From: Camarhynchus parvulus | Taxonomy: Eukaryota > Chordata > Aves > Passeriformes > Thraupidae | Assembly: GCF_901933205.1 (NCBI RefSeq) | Contig: NC_044600.1 | Location: 744,001 to 808,000, forward strand | Direction: 5' to 3' | Length of the DNA stretch: 64,000 nucleotides | Shown: piece by piece, positions 25,101 through 33,485 of the stretch | How the letters are laid out: each line of letters starts with the position of its first letter | Position numbering within the stretch: position 1 is the stretch's first letter | Program-made: the position numbers and the translations under genes | The notes under the pieces: model-generated | The model's database searches: none | The model's input: the letters and a program-made list of their open reading frames with translations, nothing else | What the model was told of the DNA's origin: nothing

Positions 25101-28100
25101 CATCACACAAAGCCTGTGCCAAGTGCCAAAGAGCCAAAGTTCCTGCTCCTGGTGCCCCCAGGAGCTGCCCCCACACTGCTCCAGGCAGCTCCTCCTGGGC
25201 ATCTGTCCCACCTGTGTGCCCCGCAACAGGCTGGCACCTGCAGCAGCATCCTGCTACTCCCTGCTGTCTGTCTGTCCTGCCCACAACAGGACACACACCC
25301 CGGCTGCTGTCTGTCTGTCCTGCCCACAACAGGACACACACCCTGGCTGCTGTCTGTCTGTCCTGCCCACAACAGGACACACTGCTGGGCACAGGCAGAG
25401 CAGGTGTTTACACAGCCCTGGGAGGGGCTGGCACACACAGGTGGCACGAGGCTGATGGAGATGGACACAGCCATGGCACGTGTGGCACACAGCAGCTCGC
25501 TGTGCTCCTCAACAAGGCCTGCTCTGTTCACCAGAAGGTGATTTAGGAACCTGCTCTGGGCAGAGAACCGACAGCCAAGGTTCTGGGGCTGCTTCCTGGG
25601 TGTGAGAGCCAACTCTTGGGTGGCCAGGAGCAAATGGTGTCCCCACCTGGGACGGAACAGGCAGTGCCAGCAGGGCTGGCAAAGGGCCATGAGCACCCTG
25701 ATGCCAAGGGCAGGGAGGAGCCTGCAGACCCCAGCCTGCTGCAGGTGCCCATGGCTGTGTCAGACTGGCACCCAGGGCAGTGCTGAGCCCTGCTGAGCCC
25801 TGCTGCAGGTGCCCATGGCTGTGTGTGTGACACTGGCACCAACCAAGGGCAGTGCTGAACCCTGCTGCAGGTGCCCATGGCTGTGTGTGTGACACTGGCA
25901 CCCAGGGCAGTGCTGAACCCTGCTGCAGGTGCCCATGGCTGTGTGTGTGACACTGGCACCCAGGGCAGTGCTGAACCCTGCTGAACCCTGCTGCAGGTGC
26001 CCATGGCTGTGTGTGTGACACTGGCACCAACCAGGGCAGTGCTGAGCCCTGCTGCAGGTGCCCATGGCTGTGTGTGTGACACTGGCACCAACCAAGGGCA
26101 GTGCTGAGCCCTGCTGCAGGTGCCCATGGCTGTGTGTGTGACACTGGCACCCAGGGCAGTGCTGAGCCCTGCTGCAGGTGCCCATGGCTGTGTGTGTGAC
26201 ACTGGCACCAACCAAGGGCAGTGCTGAGCCCTGCTGCAGGTGCCCATGGCTGTGTGTGTGTCACACTGGCACCAACCAGGGGCAGTGCTGAACCCTGCTG
26301 AGCCCTGCTGCAGGTGCCCATGGCTGTGTCAGACTGGCACCCAGGGCAGTGCTGAGCCCTGCTGAACCCTGCTGCAGGTGCCCATGGCTGTGTGTGTGAC
26401 ACTGGCACCAACCAAGGGCAGTGCTGAGCCCTGCTGCAGGTGCCCATGGCTGTGTGTGTGACACTGGCACCAACCAAGGGCAGTGCTGAACCCTGCTGCA
26501 GGTGCTGGACTAACCTGGGCACCGAGCAGAACCATGGAATTCCCTGGAATTCCAGCTGCTGTGCCATTCCCTGTGCCCAGTGAGTGACACAAAAGACACA
26601 TTAAAATATTTATGGCAGAAAGCTTCAACGCCTGCGACTGCTGCAAGAGTCTTTGTCCCCAGAGCCCCTGGGGACAGCTCCCACCTCTCTGTGGCCAGGG
26701 GCTCACCTGCCCACCCCCAGCCCTGGCTCAGCACCTGCTGCCTGCCCACAGCCAGCCAAAAGCAGCTTTCATGCCGAGGGAAAGGTCAGCAATGAGGTTC
26801 ATAAATGGCTGTTTTTCTGGGAGATGTGATGTGCTGATCCTGAGGAGGATGGCCCCTGCAAGGCCTGAAGTCCTGCACAGGACATGAAAGTCCCACCAGG
26901 ATTAGTCCATCCCTAGGAGTGATGGCTTGGTCACCTCCCCAGGTTCAAGGACTCCTTAAATGATCTTTTCTCAGACTGGGGAGGATTTTTAAGGAACAGC
27001 TCACTCTATTTCCAAGCTCCTTCCTTCCCTTGTCCCCAAGCACCTGCTCCAACACAGCGTGGGAAGCAGCAGCAGATGGCTCTCTCTTCTGACCCAGGGC
27101 TGTGCCTCTCCTGCGAGGCCTTCCAGGGCTCGTGTGCATGGGAGCTCCTGTGCAGACACACCCCCACACCCAGCCTGGGGCTGTGCTCACCCAGAAACCA
27201 CACAGCAGAAACAGGAAAGCTCCTGAAAAACCACCATGACCTTTTCAAAAGGCTTAGATTTAGACACACTGAGGATAAGAGGAAAAAGGAAAAAAAAAAA
27301 AAAAAAAAAAAAAGGTGCTGTGAAAGGAAAAGAAGGAAGAAATGGAAAATGTTAACTGGGTGCAATTCAGGTTTGAGGACCATCACCCAGGCAGTGTGAC
27401 TGTCCCCACGGGACAGCCCAACCCCACCCTCCAGCAGGAGCCAGCCCTGTGCCCAAACAGGGCTGGGACCACCACCCCCAGGTGTGCACGGAGCCCTGGC
27501 TCTGGCTCCAGAGCCCAGCTGCCAGCCTGGGGCAGGGCATTCCACTGCCAGGCATGCCTCCAGCCTGGGGCAGGGCATCCCAGTGCCAGGCATGTCCCCA
27601 GCCTGGGGCAGGGCATCCCAGTGCCAGGCATGTCCCCAGCCTGGGGCAGGGCATCCCAGTGCCAGCCATGCCCCCAGGAGCTGCAGTGGGACAGCAGGAG
27701 CAGCCAGGGCACTGGGGTGGTGTCGCAGACATCTTTTCATTAAAATCCTTCTTTAGGATTTTTCCTCCTGAGAAGCTGAGATGCTCCACGAACAAAATGT
27801 AAACAATGGGTATCTGCTGCTGTGGAATGCAACAGGTGGATTTTTGATTGGCCCATCTTGGATGTTTATAATTAATGGCCAATCAAGGGTGAGCTATCTC
27901 GAACAGAATCCGAGACAGCTCCTTTTGTTACCATTCTTTTCTATCCTATTCTTAGCTTAGCTAGCCTTCTGAGATGAACCTTTTCCTTCTGTTTTTTAGC
28001 GTAGTTGTAATGTAATATATATATCATAAAATAATAAATCAGCCTTCTGAAACATGGAGTCAGATCCTCGTCTCTTCCCTCAACCTGAAAACCCCTGTGA

Positions 28101-31100
28101 GCACGGTCACAGGGTGGCACAGCTGCAGCCACCCCAAACCAGCACAGCCCCATCCTGCTGGGCAGCCACTGCTGCCAAGGACAAGGTGCAGGCAGGCAAA
28201 GATCCCAGAGCCATGGCAATGCCATCCTTCCACACAGTTCTGGGAGCTGCAGTGAGCACAGGGGCTGCAGGAGCCATGGCTGAGCCACGCTGCCAGGGAG
28301 CAGGAGGAGGAAGAGGAGGATGTTCAGGGCAGGTTGAAAGATCCCCTCTGCTGGAGACCGTGGAGGTTTGGGGCCTGGGGGTGGTGGGGAGGGAATCTCT
28401 TCCAATTTATATTTAGCAGCTGAGAAACTGGGGAAGCTTTGCTAAGAAAAGGTGAAGCAAAAGCAAATTAAGCAGCACCAAGGCTTAGCTGCTGCCTCCT
28501 GCTATGCTGTGATGTTTTCGTGTCCAATCAGAGAAACCCCACTCTCATATCACACCAAAGTAAGCACAAATTGGGAATGATAAAAGCTCCACCATACATG
28601 AATTCACGTCAGTTGCGAGAAATGTAATAAAAGATCCCCAACACCCCCTCTTTTGGATTCAACCTCAGTGTGGGAGTTGAGAAAATCTAGTTTCCTGCAT
28701 TGCTAACATGTAGGAGCTCCACTGTACTTTAGTTTTCTCCTTTTTCCAGTTTGAGTCGCTCCTCCCTTACTGAAGAGAGCAGTCCATGTGCTTGCCCACC
28801 AGCACCAGGGCACCCCCGCCACACATCTTCCCAGTCCTGACAGCCCCTAAACCAGAGCCACTCAGCACAAAACACTTCCAAAACCCAATAAAAATATACA
28901 GACATCAGTAACTTTCCCATCATCATTCAGCACCATGCAAACGCTGATTTTTCAAAGAGAAATTCCAGCACAAAGCAACTCCTGGGAGATATTTCAGCAG
29001 TAAATCCTGGGGCCTCACTGGCTGCCTGGAGAAGCTGGAATGAAGTTCACTGAGGACACTGGAACAATTTCTTTCACAGCTGACACAGCCAGGGAACTAA
29101 ACTATGCAGCCAGGATCCCCCAATGGCATCACCTGGAAACTCTACTGTAAAGCAAGGGAAAGCAAACACCATTTTTCCTGAACTGAAAGTGGAAATGCCC
29201 AACTCTGGCATTCCCCCACTGAGCAAAAGCACATTTCCAGACCCAGCTGAGCTGCTCCTGCAGCAGAGCAGGCCTGTGCGATGGCAAGGGAGGTGGGGAG
29301 GACACTGCTGGTGCTTGCTGGCTGTGTCAGCCCCTGTTTGCCCTGACAGACACCCCCAGAGCAGCAGGATAACTGTGCTGAGCTAGGGAACAGCTCTGCC
29401 CAGGACATCCTGACCCATCCCTGCCCTAAAACCAAGCCCAGCACGGCCTGGGAGGAAAAAGGCATGCAGAAAACAAGCCAGCACTGCCACCAGCACGCCT
29501 CACACTGCAGCTCCCCTGCCCACCCATTTCCCACTGGCCTGGCACTGCCCAGCGTGAGGGAGGCTGGCACAGAGCAGGCTGAGCAGGCCCTGCCCCGTGC
29601 TCAGCACATGTCCCCAAAGCCCCTGTCACAGCGACACATGGCTGTGCACAGAGCCTTGGGGCTGCTCTGGGGCTGCTCTGGGGCTGGCCTGTGGTTGGTC
29701 TGTGGCTCCAGCACTCCCCTGCAATCCCACCTGCCAAAACCAACACTAACAAAGGCTCCCACGGCAGCACAAGCAGGGCAGTGTCCCAGCTCTAACCCCC
29801 ATCCCAGGCACCCTGTGTCTCTGAGCATCCTCTCGTTCGGTGGCAAAGAGAGCTCTCTGGGAAACTCTTTCTTTCCCTCACCATGTTTTACACCTCAGTT
29901 GTGCGCTCCCACACAGCCCTGCTGTCACTTCACTTTTGTCCTGGTACATGAATGATAACCATTGAAGTGGTTGTAGCAAATGTGCTGTGGGGAGAGGAAG
30001 CACAGCCCACGTACTACTGAGTGCTCCAGACTACTCCTGCTCCGCGGGCCACCCGAGGGCCTGGCTGATGCCAGCACAGGGCTGCTGGGGGCTGCCATGG
30101 TTCTGCCATGCTCTGGGGGAGCCCAAGCCATCTGAGAGATGGGAATGGCCATAAAGGGCTTGGGATTTTTACTGGCTTTTATCTCAGTCTGAGGCAGGTA
30201 CGGGTTTCTACTAGAAACAACCAACAAGTTTCCAGTACTGCTGCATGTAGGGAAATGGTTAAAACATGGTCCCAGATCAGGCTGAACGCTCACAAATTGG
30301 CAATAAGGGAAAAAAGCTTCTGATTTATTTTTAATCTCATGATTTGGAGAGCCTTACTCAACTTTGCCTCTTTGTCAACATTTTATTTTCAGAACCTGTG
30401 TGGATGCCAAATCATGGGTCCAGATCCTGCAGCTATAACCACACAAATGTGCCTTTGTGGGGGTATTTTGGCTCTGTATGACCATTACACAAAGGTCATC
30501 TGCCAAAAGCCGGCTGGGAGAGAGGGCTCATGCTCAGAAGAAACCTACAGCCTGCCCTCACCTGGTTCCCAGTGCACAGCTCGCAGCAAACCATGGCACC
30601 AGCTCCTGCTCCAGCAGCGGGGCTGTTCCCTGCCAAGAGCAGCACAAGGAGCATTTAACCACATCCATTCAAGCAGCACCCTTTGCTAACCGACCATGAC
30701 AGCCCTGCCTGCAGTACCTGCCCCATTTCAGGGTGCAGGGAGAGGAGCAGGTCAGGTGGGCAGGGCAGGCAGAGCAGCAGGTGCTGCGGCAGCACCCCAG
30801 AGGGACACGGACACAGCAGCTCTGGGCCGTTGGTACAGCCCTCACCTGTGACCCACCCCTGGCAGATTCCTCCTGCACCACAGCTGTGCCTTGCAAAGAT
30901 GTCAAGAAGGCTGGCACTAGACAGGGAGCCTTTTTTGGGTCAGTGTGTCTTTTCTGTGCCCAGCACAGCTGCAAGCACTCCACCAGCTGCACACCAACGA
31001 GGAGTGCTGGCTCTGCCTGCTCCCACTCCTGCCAAGGTGGGCATCCTCCAGTGAGCCTGGAGCCACCCGAGGGCCCCTTCCCCTCCTGGTTCGGAAAAGG

Positions 31101-32941
31101 CCTCACCGCAAAACACACCTGTAACTGCTGCCCTCACCGCAAACACACCTGTAACTGCCCTCACCGCAAACACACCTGTAACTGCCCTCACTGCAAAAAC
31201 ACCTGTAACTGCCCTCACTGCAAAAACACCTGTAACTGCCCTCACTGCAAACACACCTGTAACTCCCCTCACTGCAAAAACACCTGTAACTGCCCTCACC
31301 ACAAAAACACCTGTAACTGCCCTCACCGCAAAAACACCTGTAACTCCCCTCACTGCAAAAACACCTGTAACTGCTGCCCTCACCGCAAACACACCTGTAA
31401 CTGCCCTCACCGCAAACACACCTGTAACTGCCCTCACTGCAAACACACCTGTAACTGCCCTCACCGCAAAAACACCTGTAACTGCCCTCACTGCAAACAC
31501 ACCTGTAACTGCCCTCACCGCAAACACACCTGTAACTGCCCTCACCGCAAACACACCTGTAACTCCCCTCACCACAAAAACACCTGTAACTGCCCTCACT
31601 GCAAACACACCTGTAACTGCCCTCACCGCAAAAACACCTGTAACTGCCCTCACCGCAAAAACACCTGTAACTGCCCTCACCGCAAAAACACCTGTAACTG
31701 CCCTCACCGCAAAAACACCTGTAACTGCCCTCACCGCAAAAACACCTGTAACTGCCCTCACCGCAAAAACACCTGTAACTGCCCTCACCGCAAAAACACC
31801 TGTAACTGCCCTCACCGCAAAAACACCTGTAACTGCCCTCACCGCAAAAACACCTGTAACTCCCCTCACCGCAAAAACACCTGTAACTCCCCTTGCTGCA
31901 AAAACACCTGTAACTCCCCTCACCACAAAAACACCTGTAACTCCCCTTGGGAAAACAGGAAAATAATGAAAAAGTGAGAACTCCACACAATTTCTGAGCA
32001 GATCACCGTCCACCAAAGGAAACATCGCAGAGGCAGCTACGGCCTGAGATAAGGGATCAGATTGCATGTGCTTCTCACGTTCAGGGTGTGCGGGCACAGA
32101 AGCACAGCGGCTTCAGTACAGTGCTGCATTCCCGACACAGCCGGGCGCTCGGGGGTGCTCGGGGACACGGGACACGGGGGGTGCCGAGGGGTCTGACAGA
32201 GGAGCACACCTCACACACACCTATCTCCTGCTCCCCCGCTTCCACCCGGGACGGGCAGCCACGGCCAGAGCGGAGCTACAGCTTCCCCGGGAAGAGTTCT
32301 TCAGCTGTGGCGCGGGAGCCGCGCCGGGGCTCGCACTGGGGAACATCCATCCCCGTGCCCCGGCAGCGCCTGCCGCCCGCACCGGGCACCCCGGGCACTT
32401 CGAGCACCCCGGGCACTCCGGACACGCACTCGGGGACACCGGACACTCCGGGCACCCCGCGCACTTCGGGCACTCCGGGCACGCACCCGGTGACACCGGG
32501 ACCTCCGGCAGCGCAGAGCCAAGTCTCTGCTGAGCCCCTGGGGCCGTTCGCACCCACCGTGCCGTCCGTGAATGAATAACAGAACGGTATCTCGAACCCT
32601 CGGCCACCCGCGAGCGACGGACGCTGCCGAGGCTCCCGCGGGCAGCGGCACCGAGCGCGCAGAACGCGCCCGGCACCGGCCCCGGGAAGGGATAGGGCGG
32701 GAGGCACGGGGCACCCCCGGCGCACCCGCCCGCGGTGCCGCTGCCCCGCGGTGTCCGGGAGAGCCGCTGTCCCCCCGCCGCCCGGACAGCTGCGAGCCCC
32801 GCGGCCCGGCCGCCCGCACTCACCGGCGGCGGCCTCCAGCAGCGCGGCGGCGCGGAGCAGGCGGTAGTAGCGCTCCATGTCCCCCGCCGAGGTGCTGCCC
32901 GGCGGGGGCCCGCCCGGGGCCGGGGCCGGGGCCAGGGCCAT
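971..32941 (-). CDS. MCF2: MCF2 (DBL), Rho guanine-nucleotide exchange factor, 5' eleven coding exons; 3' part outside window
   Basis: In mammals MCF2/DBL is a cytoplasmic exchange factor activating Rho-family GTPases. The window holds the regulatory half: an N-terminal helix, a Sec14/CRAL-TRIO-like lipid-binding domain (exons 2-6, about residues 40-210) and spectrin-like helices (exons 7-11, about residues 211-444). The DH-PH exons lie left of position 971. MCF2 rather than MCF2L is supported by GGRGKDKAWIITLPDN, METAFDGFWEKHQLKMEQYL and ILHGHQLAANHHYALNLIC, and by the ATP11C neighbour. All eleven exons have canonical AG/GT sites and compatible phases except exon 8, which has one base too many (see findings). 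Several introns start with tandem copies of the exon's own donor. Expression cannot be judged from DNA. Confidence 0.9.
2725..2997 (-). repeat. Minisatellite made of the exon 10 tail and splice donor
   Basis: Thirteen intronic copies of GGCTCAGGTGAG (minus strand) follow the real exon 10 donor. Spacers are short: TAACAT, TGATAACAT or a GGTGGCC-type variant. Some copies extend to GGCCTGGCTCAGGTGAG, matching the last 12 exon bases exactly. Each copy is a full donor consensus. Confidence 0.92.
2998..3117 (-). CDS. MCF2: MCF2 exon 10 (spectrin-like region)
   Basis: The 120 bases (40 codons) encode VKSAIEFLMGQQAELPDTGD and SVPQVKQRLKELEHLDGLAQ. The donor CTCAG|GTGAGA is the first of 14 near-identical copies that continue to about 2725. 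Confidence 0.96.
3476..3590 (-). CDS. MCF2: MCF2 exon 9 (spectrin-like region)
   Basis: The 115 bases complete Arg and encode LLGQLREMETAFDGFWEKHQ and LKMEQYLQLWKFEQSFQE. I chose the CCAAG acceptor because it continues NRLLGQ as in mammals; a CAG 13 bases further in would break the frame from exon 8. The donor is GTAGGA. Confidence 0.94.
4043..4168 (-). CDS. MCF2: MCF2 exon 8, carrying an apparent +1 frameshift
   Basis: The acceptor TATACAG and donor CG|GTGAGT are good. The first part reads EEITAVTKEGKLLLSR in the incoming frame, then Phe and TGA. From the next frame it reads EEPDSGECSQEQQQERPGDW and ETVN, ending CG|, which fits exon 9. Both halves match consecutive MCF2 sequence, so one extra base lies near 4117-4125 (perhaps C4122). 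It is 126 bases where the phases demand 125. It could be a real lesion, a polymorphism or a sequence error. Confidence 0.85.
6171..6910 (-). repeat. Minisatellite made of the exon 7 tail and splice donor
   Basis: About 20 units, mostly 33 bp with shorter variants, begin directly at the exon 7 donor. The usual unit on the minus strand contains TACTGCCAGCTCAAGGTATG, whose first 15 bases match the last 15 of exon 7 with one change. Other units have CAGTCACAG or CAGTCAAG before GTATGG. Confidence 0.93.
6911..7060 (-). CDS. MCF2: MCF2 exon 7 (end of Sec14 region, start of spectrin-like region)
   Basis: The 150 bases (50 codons) encode AIESFALTVKDIAQMLQCFG, TELAEAELPEDMFCIERLLA and VRTERYRQLK. The donor is AAG|GTATGG. 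The last 15 bases and the donor are the template of about 20 tandem copies filling the next 740 bases; the exon's frame stays open into the array as far as 6467. Confidence 0.96.
7701..7817 (-). CDS. MCF2: MCF2 exon 6 (Sec14 domain)
   Basis: The 117 bases encode VVMLSSVSDLLTYIEEQQLT and PELGGTLEYCHSEWVIFRT, the C-terminal part of the Sec14 domain with the family motif LGGTLEYCHSEW. A partial copy of its acceptor and first codons lies about 95 bp upstream (7889-7935). Confidence 0.97.
7889..7935 (-). repeat. Duplicated acceptor and first codons of MCF2 exon 6
   Basis: On the minus strand a TG-rich tract ending in GCAG is followed at 7913 by GTGGTGATGCTGAGCTCAGT, nearly identical to the true start of exon 6 at 7817. 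Similarity ends after about eight codons. Confidence 0.8.
8050..8494. repeat. CA-rich minisatellite in intron 5
   Basis: Units of AGCTCTGAGCACACACA and GCAGTGCACACAC alternate some 20 times in compound units of about 18 to 30 bp. On the minus strand the array begins about 30 bases after the exon 5 donor. Confidence 0.9.
8523..8642 (-). CDS. MCF2: MCF2 exon 5 (Sec14 domain; common to both promoters)
   Basis: The 120 bases (40 codons) encode ASFPGNLHLVMVLRPTGFFQ and RTFTDIGFRFSQEDFLLKLP. Phase 0 at both ends, so it can follow exon 4 or exon 1b. The intron beyond its donor enters a CA-rich array within about 30 bases. Confidence 0.97.
8767..9190 (+). mobile_element. Solo LTR of an endogenous retrovirus (424 bp)
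   Basis: The element begins TGTTCCC and ends CAACA, with the 6-bp target-site duplication GGAGGG at 8761-8766 and 9191-9196. AATAAA at 9114-9119 fixes the plus orientation. The sequence resembles LTRs common in songbird genomes; a 6-bp duplication suits class II (ERVK-like) elements. No internal retroviral genes remain. Confidence 0.88.
9198..9291. repeat. 48-bp tandem duplication
   Basis: Two copies of a 48-bp unit containing GATGCTGGGAATGGTTCAG, next to the LTR. Confidence 0.85.
10730..11265. repeat. Minisatellite, about 60-bp units, intron 4
   Basis: Roughly eight imperfect units built on CCTCCTGCACCCAGGGACAC followed by CTCTGAGTGCAGGATG or CTCTGCTGCAGGATG and CCACACCAGGACACCACAGC. Long open frames on both strands here are by-products of the repeat. 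Confidence 0.88.
12725..13215. repeat. GC-rich minisatellite beside exon 1b
   Basis: Units of CAGCGGTGCCGAACC or CAGCGGTGCCAGACC alternate with GTGATACCCACTGATACC in 18- to 36-bp periods. Right of 13,020 the pattern degenerates into shorter GGTACCAGC-type units. Confidence 0.88.
13365..13412 (-). CDS. MCF2: MCF2 alternative first exon 1b (short isoform)
   Basis: The 48 bases inside a CpG island encode MAEAGPRRGGRPARDA and end at a perfect GCG|GTAAGG donor, phase 0. Exon 5 starts in phase 0 with ASFPG. The human short MCF2 isoform also starts MAEANPRRG and joins directly to ASFPG, so length, position and phase all agree. Transcripts from here would lack the N-terminal half of the Sec14 domain. 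Expression is not shown. Confidence 0.72.
13425..13485. repeat. 11-bp array just upstream of exon 1b start codon
   Basis: Five to six copies of GGGGATGCTGC lie within 75 bases upstream of the exon 1b ATG, so in its probable 5' UTR or core promoter. Confidence 0.85.
15481..15532. repeat. 26-bp perfect tandem duplication next to the exon 4 donor
   Basis: Two identical adjacent 26-bp copies containing AGGCAGGGTGACTAAAAGCA end 18 bases from the exon 4 donor. Confidence 0.9.
15551..15641 (-). CDS. MCF2: MCF2 exon 4 (Sec14 domain)
   Basis: Ninety-one bases encoding QHESDTKFILILDRRLDTWT and SVKTTLQKIA. The ILDRRLDTW core is the Dbl-family Sec14 signature. The donor is GTAAGT, and a 26-bp tandem duplication starts 18 bases into the intron. 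Confidence 0.95.
15805..16085 (+). mobile_element. CR1-type LINE 3' fragment
   Basis: The text (GGCAACAGGCACAAACTGAA, GGAATTCCATCTGAATATGA, CCCTTCCAGCCCAGGCTCTG) follows the avian CR1 3' region, plus orientation, ending with the CTGTGATCT-like tail. Diverged and 5'-truncated. Confidence 0.75.
16090..18400. other. Intron 3 unique sequence
   Basis: Apart from three copies of a 15-bp unit (GACAGCCATGTGGGA) near 16,768-16,812, no feature is recognised. The open frames here are short and unconserved. Confidence 0.55.
18405..18900 (-). mobile_element. CR1-type LINE fragment, antisense
   Basis: The stretch with GGGAATCAATGGCATCTCCA, GGAACCTGTTCTGGTGTTTG and AACCTGCCCTGGCTCCATCC reads like the reverse complement of the avian CR1 3' coding region. 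Diverged. Confidence 0.65.
21003..21226 (-). repeat. 69-bp tandem units containing the exon 3 tail and donor
   Basis: Directly after the exon 3 donor lie three more copies at about 69-bp spacing. Each minus-strand unit carries AGTGCTCACCTACCTGACCT (or a close variant), CAGTGCCCAG and GTAGGAGCTGCGG, i.e. about the last 29 exon bases and the intact donor, followed by the same intronic sequence. Confidence 0.92.
21227..21341 (-). CDS. MCF2: MCF2 exon 3 (Sec14 domain)
   Basis: The 115 bases encode GRGKDKAWIITLPDNAGFNQ and VPEESVARVLTYLTSVP. The donor is AG|GTAGGA. The last roughly 29 bases of this exon plus the donor are repeated in tandem in the intron just downstream. Reading past the donor in the exon's frame gives an immediate TAG. 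Confidence 0.95.
21835..21903 (-). CDS. MCF2: MCF2 exon 2
   Basis: Sixty-nine bases encoding TAVPICAKDISDDLMKEFAF and LS, the start of the Sec14 domain. The last Gly codon is split and completed by exon 3, giving FLSGGRGKD across the junction. Confidence 0.92.
25258..25388. repeat. 43-bp minisatellite, three units
   Basis: Three copies of CTGCTGTCTGTCTGTCCTGC followed by CCACAACAGGACACACACC. Confidence 0.88.
25740..26510. repeat. Minisatellite of about 58- to 60-bp units
   Basis: About 12 units of CCCTGCTGCAGGTGCCCATG, GCTGTGTGTGTGACACTGGC and ACCAACCAAGGGCAGTGCTG, with partial internal duplications of the CCCTGCTGAACCCTGCTG edge. Long open frames on the minus strand are repeat artefacts. 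Confidence 0.9.
27290..27313. repeat. Poly(A) run of about 24 bases
   Basis: An uninterrupted A run embedded in a purine-rich stretch. No clear retroposed body is visible upstream of it. Confidence 0.85.
27518..27672. repeat. 38-bp minisatellite, four units
   Basis: Units of CCAGCCTGGGGCAGGGCATC followed by CCAGTGCCAGGCATGTCC. Confidence 0.88.
27721..28111 (+). mobile_element. Solo LTR of an endogenous retrovirus (391 bp)
   Basis: Begins TGTCGCAG, ends GGTCACA, flanked by the 6-bp duplication GGGTGG at 27715-27720 and 28112-28117. AATAAA lies at 28033-28038. It shares blocks with the LTR at 8767, such as AGGATTTTTCC, GAGAAGCTGAGA and CATGGAGTCAGAT, so the two belong to related families. No internal coding region is present. 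Confidence 0.9.
31110..31955. repeat. 27-bp minisatellite, about 31 units
   Basis: Units of CACCTGTAACTGCCCTCACC plus GCAAAAA, with C/A variation before the second CAC and occasional 30-bp units. Because the period is a multiple of three, frames stay open on both strands. The 20th to 28th units are almost identical, showing recent expansion. Confidence 0.93.
32380..32510. repeat. GC-rich short tandem repeat downstream of MCF2 exon 1
   Basis: About eight 15-bp units of the type CACCCCGGGCACTCCGGACA, imperfect, at the start of intron 1. Confidence 0.75.
32824..32941 (-). CDS. MCF2: MCF2 exon 1 (long isoform), coding part
   Basis: Two in-frame ATGs are possible. The upstream one at 32,941 begins MALAPAPAPGGPP; the downstream one at 32,878 begins MERYYRLLRAAALLEAAA. 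Both have G at -3 and G at +4. I give the longer; the MERYY start looks more like a conserved N-terminal helix, so the true start is uncertain. The exon ends one base into a Glu codon at GTGAGT. Confidence 0.75.
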
Positions 32942-33019
32942 GCCGCGGGCAGCGCTCCCCGCCCGCAGCGCCCGCTCCGCGCCCCGGGCCCGCCGGGCGG
33001 GGCCGCCGCCTCTGCCCGC

Positions 33020-33480
33020 CCCGGCACCGCCCCGGGACCGGCACTGGCACCGCCCCTGGCACCGCCCCGGGACCGGTACTGGCACCGCCCCTGGCACCGC
33101 CCCGGGACCGGTACTGGCACCGCCCCGGGACCGGTACTGGCACCGCCTCCGCCCTGGTACCGCCCCGGGACCGGTCCGGTACTGACACCACCCCGGTACC
33201 GGCACCGGCACCGCCTCTGTCCGCGCCCGGCACCGCCCCGGGACCGGCACTGGCACCGCCTCCGCCCTGGCACCGCCCCGGGACCGGTCCGGTACTGACA
33301 CCACCCCGGTACCGGCACCGGCACCGCCTCTGTCCGCGCCCGGCACCGCCCCGGGACCGGCACTGGCACCGCCTCCGCCCTGGCACCGCCCCGGTCAGGT
33401 ACTGGCACTGCCCCCAGTACCGGTACCGGCACCGCCCCGCCTCCGGCACCGCCCCGGCACCGGCACCGCCCCGGCACCGC
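33020..33480. repeat. GC-rich minisatellite in the MCF2 promoter
   Basis: Irregular units of ACCGCCCCGGGACCGGTACT and GGCACCGCCTCCGCCCTGG, with a larger ~120-bp block repeated at about 33,150-33,270 and 33,270-33,390. It lies immediately upstream of exon 1. Confidence 0.85.
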
Positions 33481-33485
33481 CGCCC

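Larger units (their letters stand above)
21904..32823 (-). other. MCF2 intron 1: contents
   Basis: At about 10.9 kb this is the largest intron in the window. It holds five minisatellites and one solo LTR (listed). The blocks 21,904-25,250 and 28,120-31,100 contain no exon, RNA gene or repeat family I can identify beyond short CA- or GC-rich patches. Confidence 0.6.
32130..33480 (-). promoter_or_regulatory. MCF2: CpG island and probable MCF2 promoter (long isoform)
   Basis: A sharply GC- and CpG-rich block surrounds exon 1, in contrast to AT-richer flanks. I see no TATA box at a convincing place. The upstream half (33,020-33,480) is a minisatellite, and a pyrimidine tract follows immediately. 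The promoter role is inferred from position. Confidence 0.65.

Noticed and set aside
25509..26567. 352-codon minus-strand open frame
   Set aside because: Pure translation of the ~59-bp minisatellite, with equivalents in the other frames.
31110..31955. CRISPR-like regular repeat array
   Set aside because: Units are contiguous without unique spacers, and the setting is a vertebrate intron.
30733..31977. 414-codon plus-strand open frame, Cys-rich repeat resembling a metal-binding protein
   Set aside because: It consists of the 27-bp minisatellite read in one frame; the opposite strand is open too. It lies antisense in an MCF2 intron, with no conserved domain outside the repeat.
971..32941. Assignment to MCF2L instead of MCF2
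   Set aside because: Exons 8-11 follow MCF2 (FDGFWEKHQLKMEQYL, LHGHQLAANHHYAL), where MCF2L has clearly different residues, and ATP11C is the neighbour.
32221..33477. 418-codon minus-strand frame across the first CpG island
   Set aside because: GC bias and a minisatellite explain the lack of stops; MCF2 exon 1 uses only 118 bases of this region.
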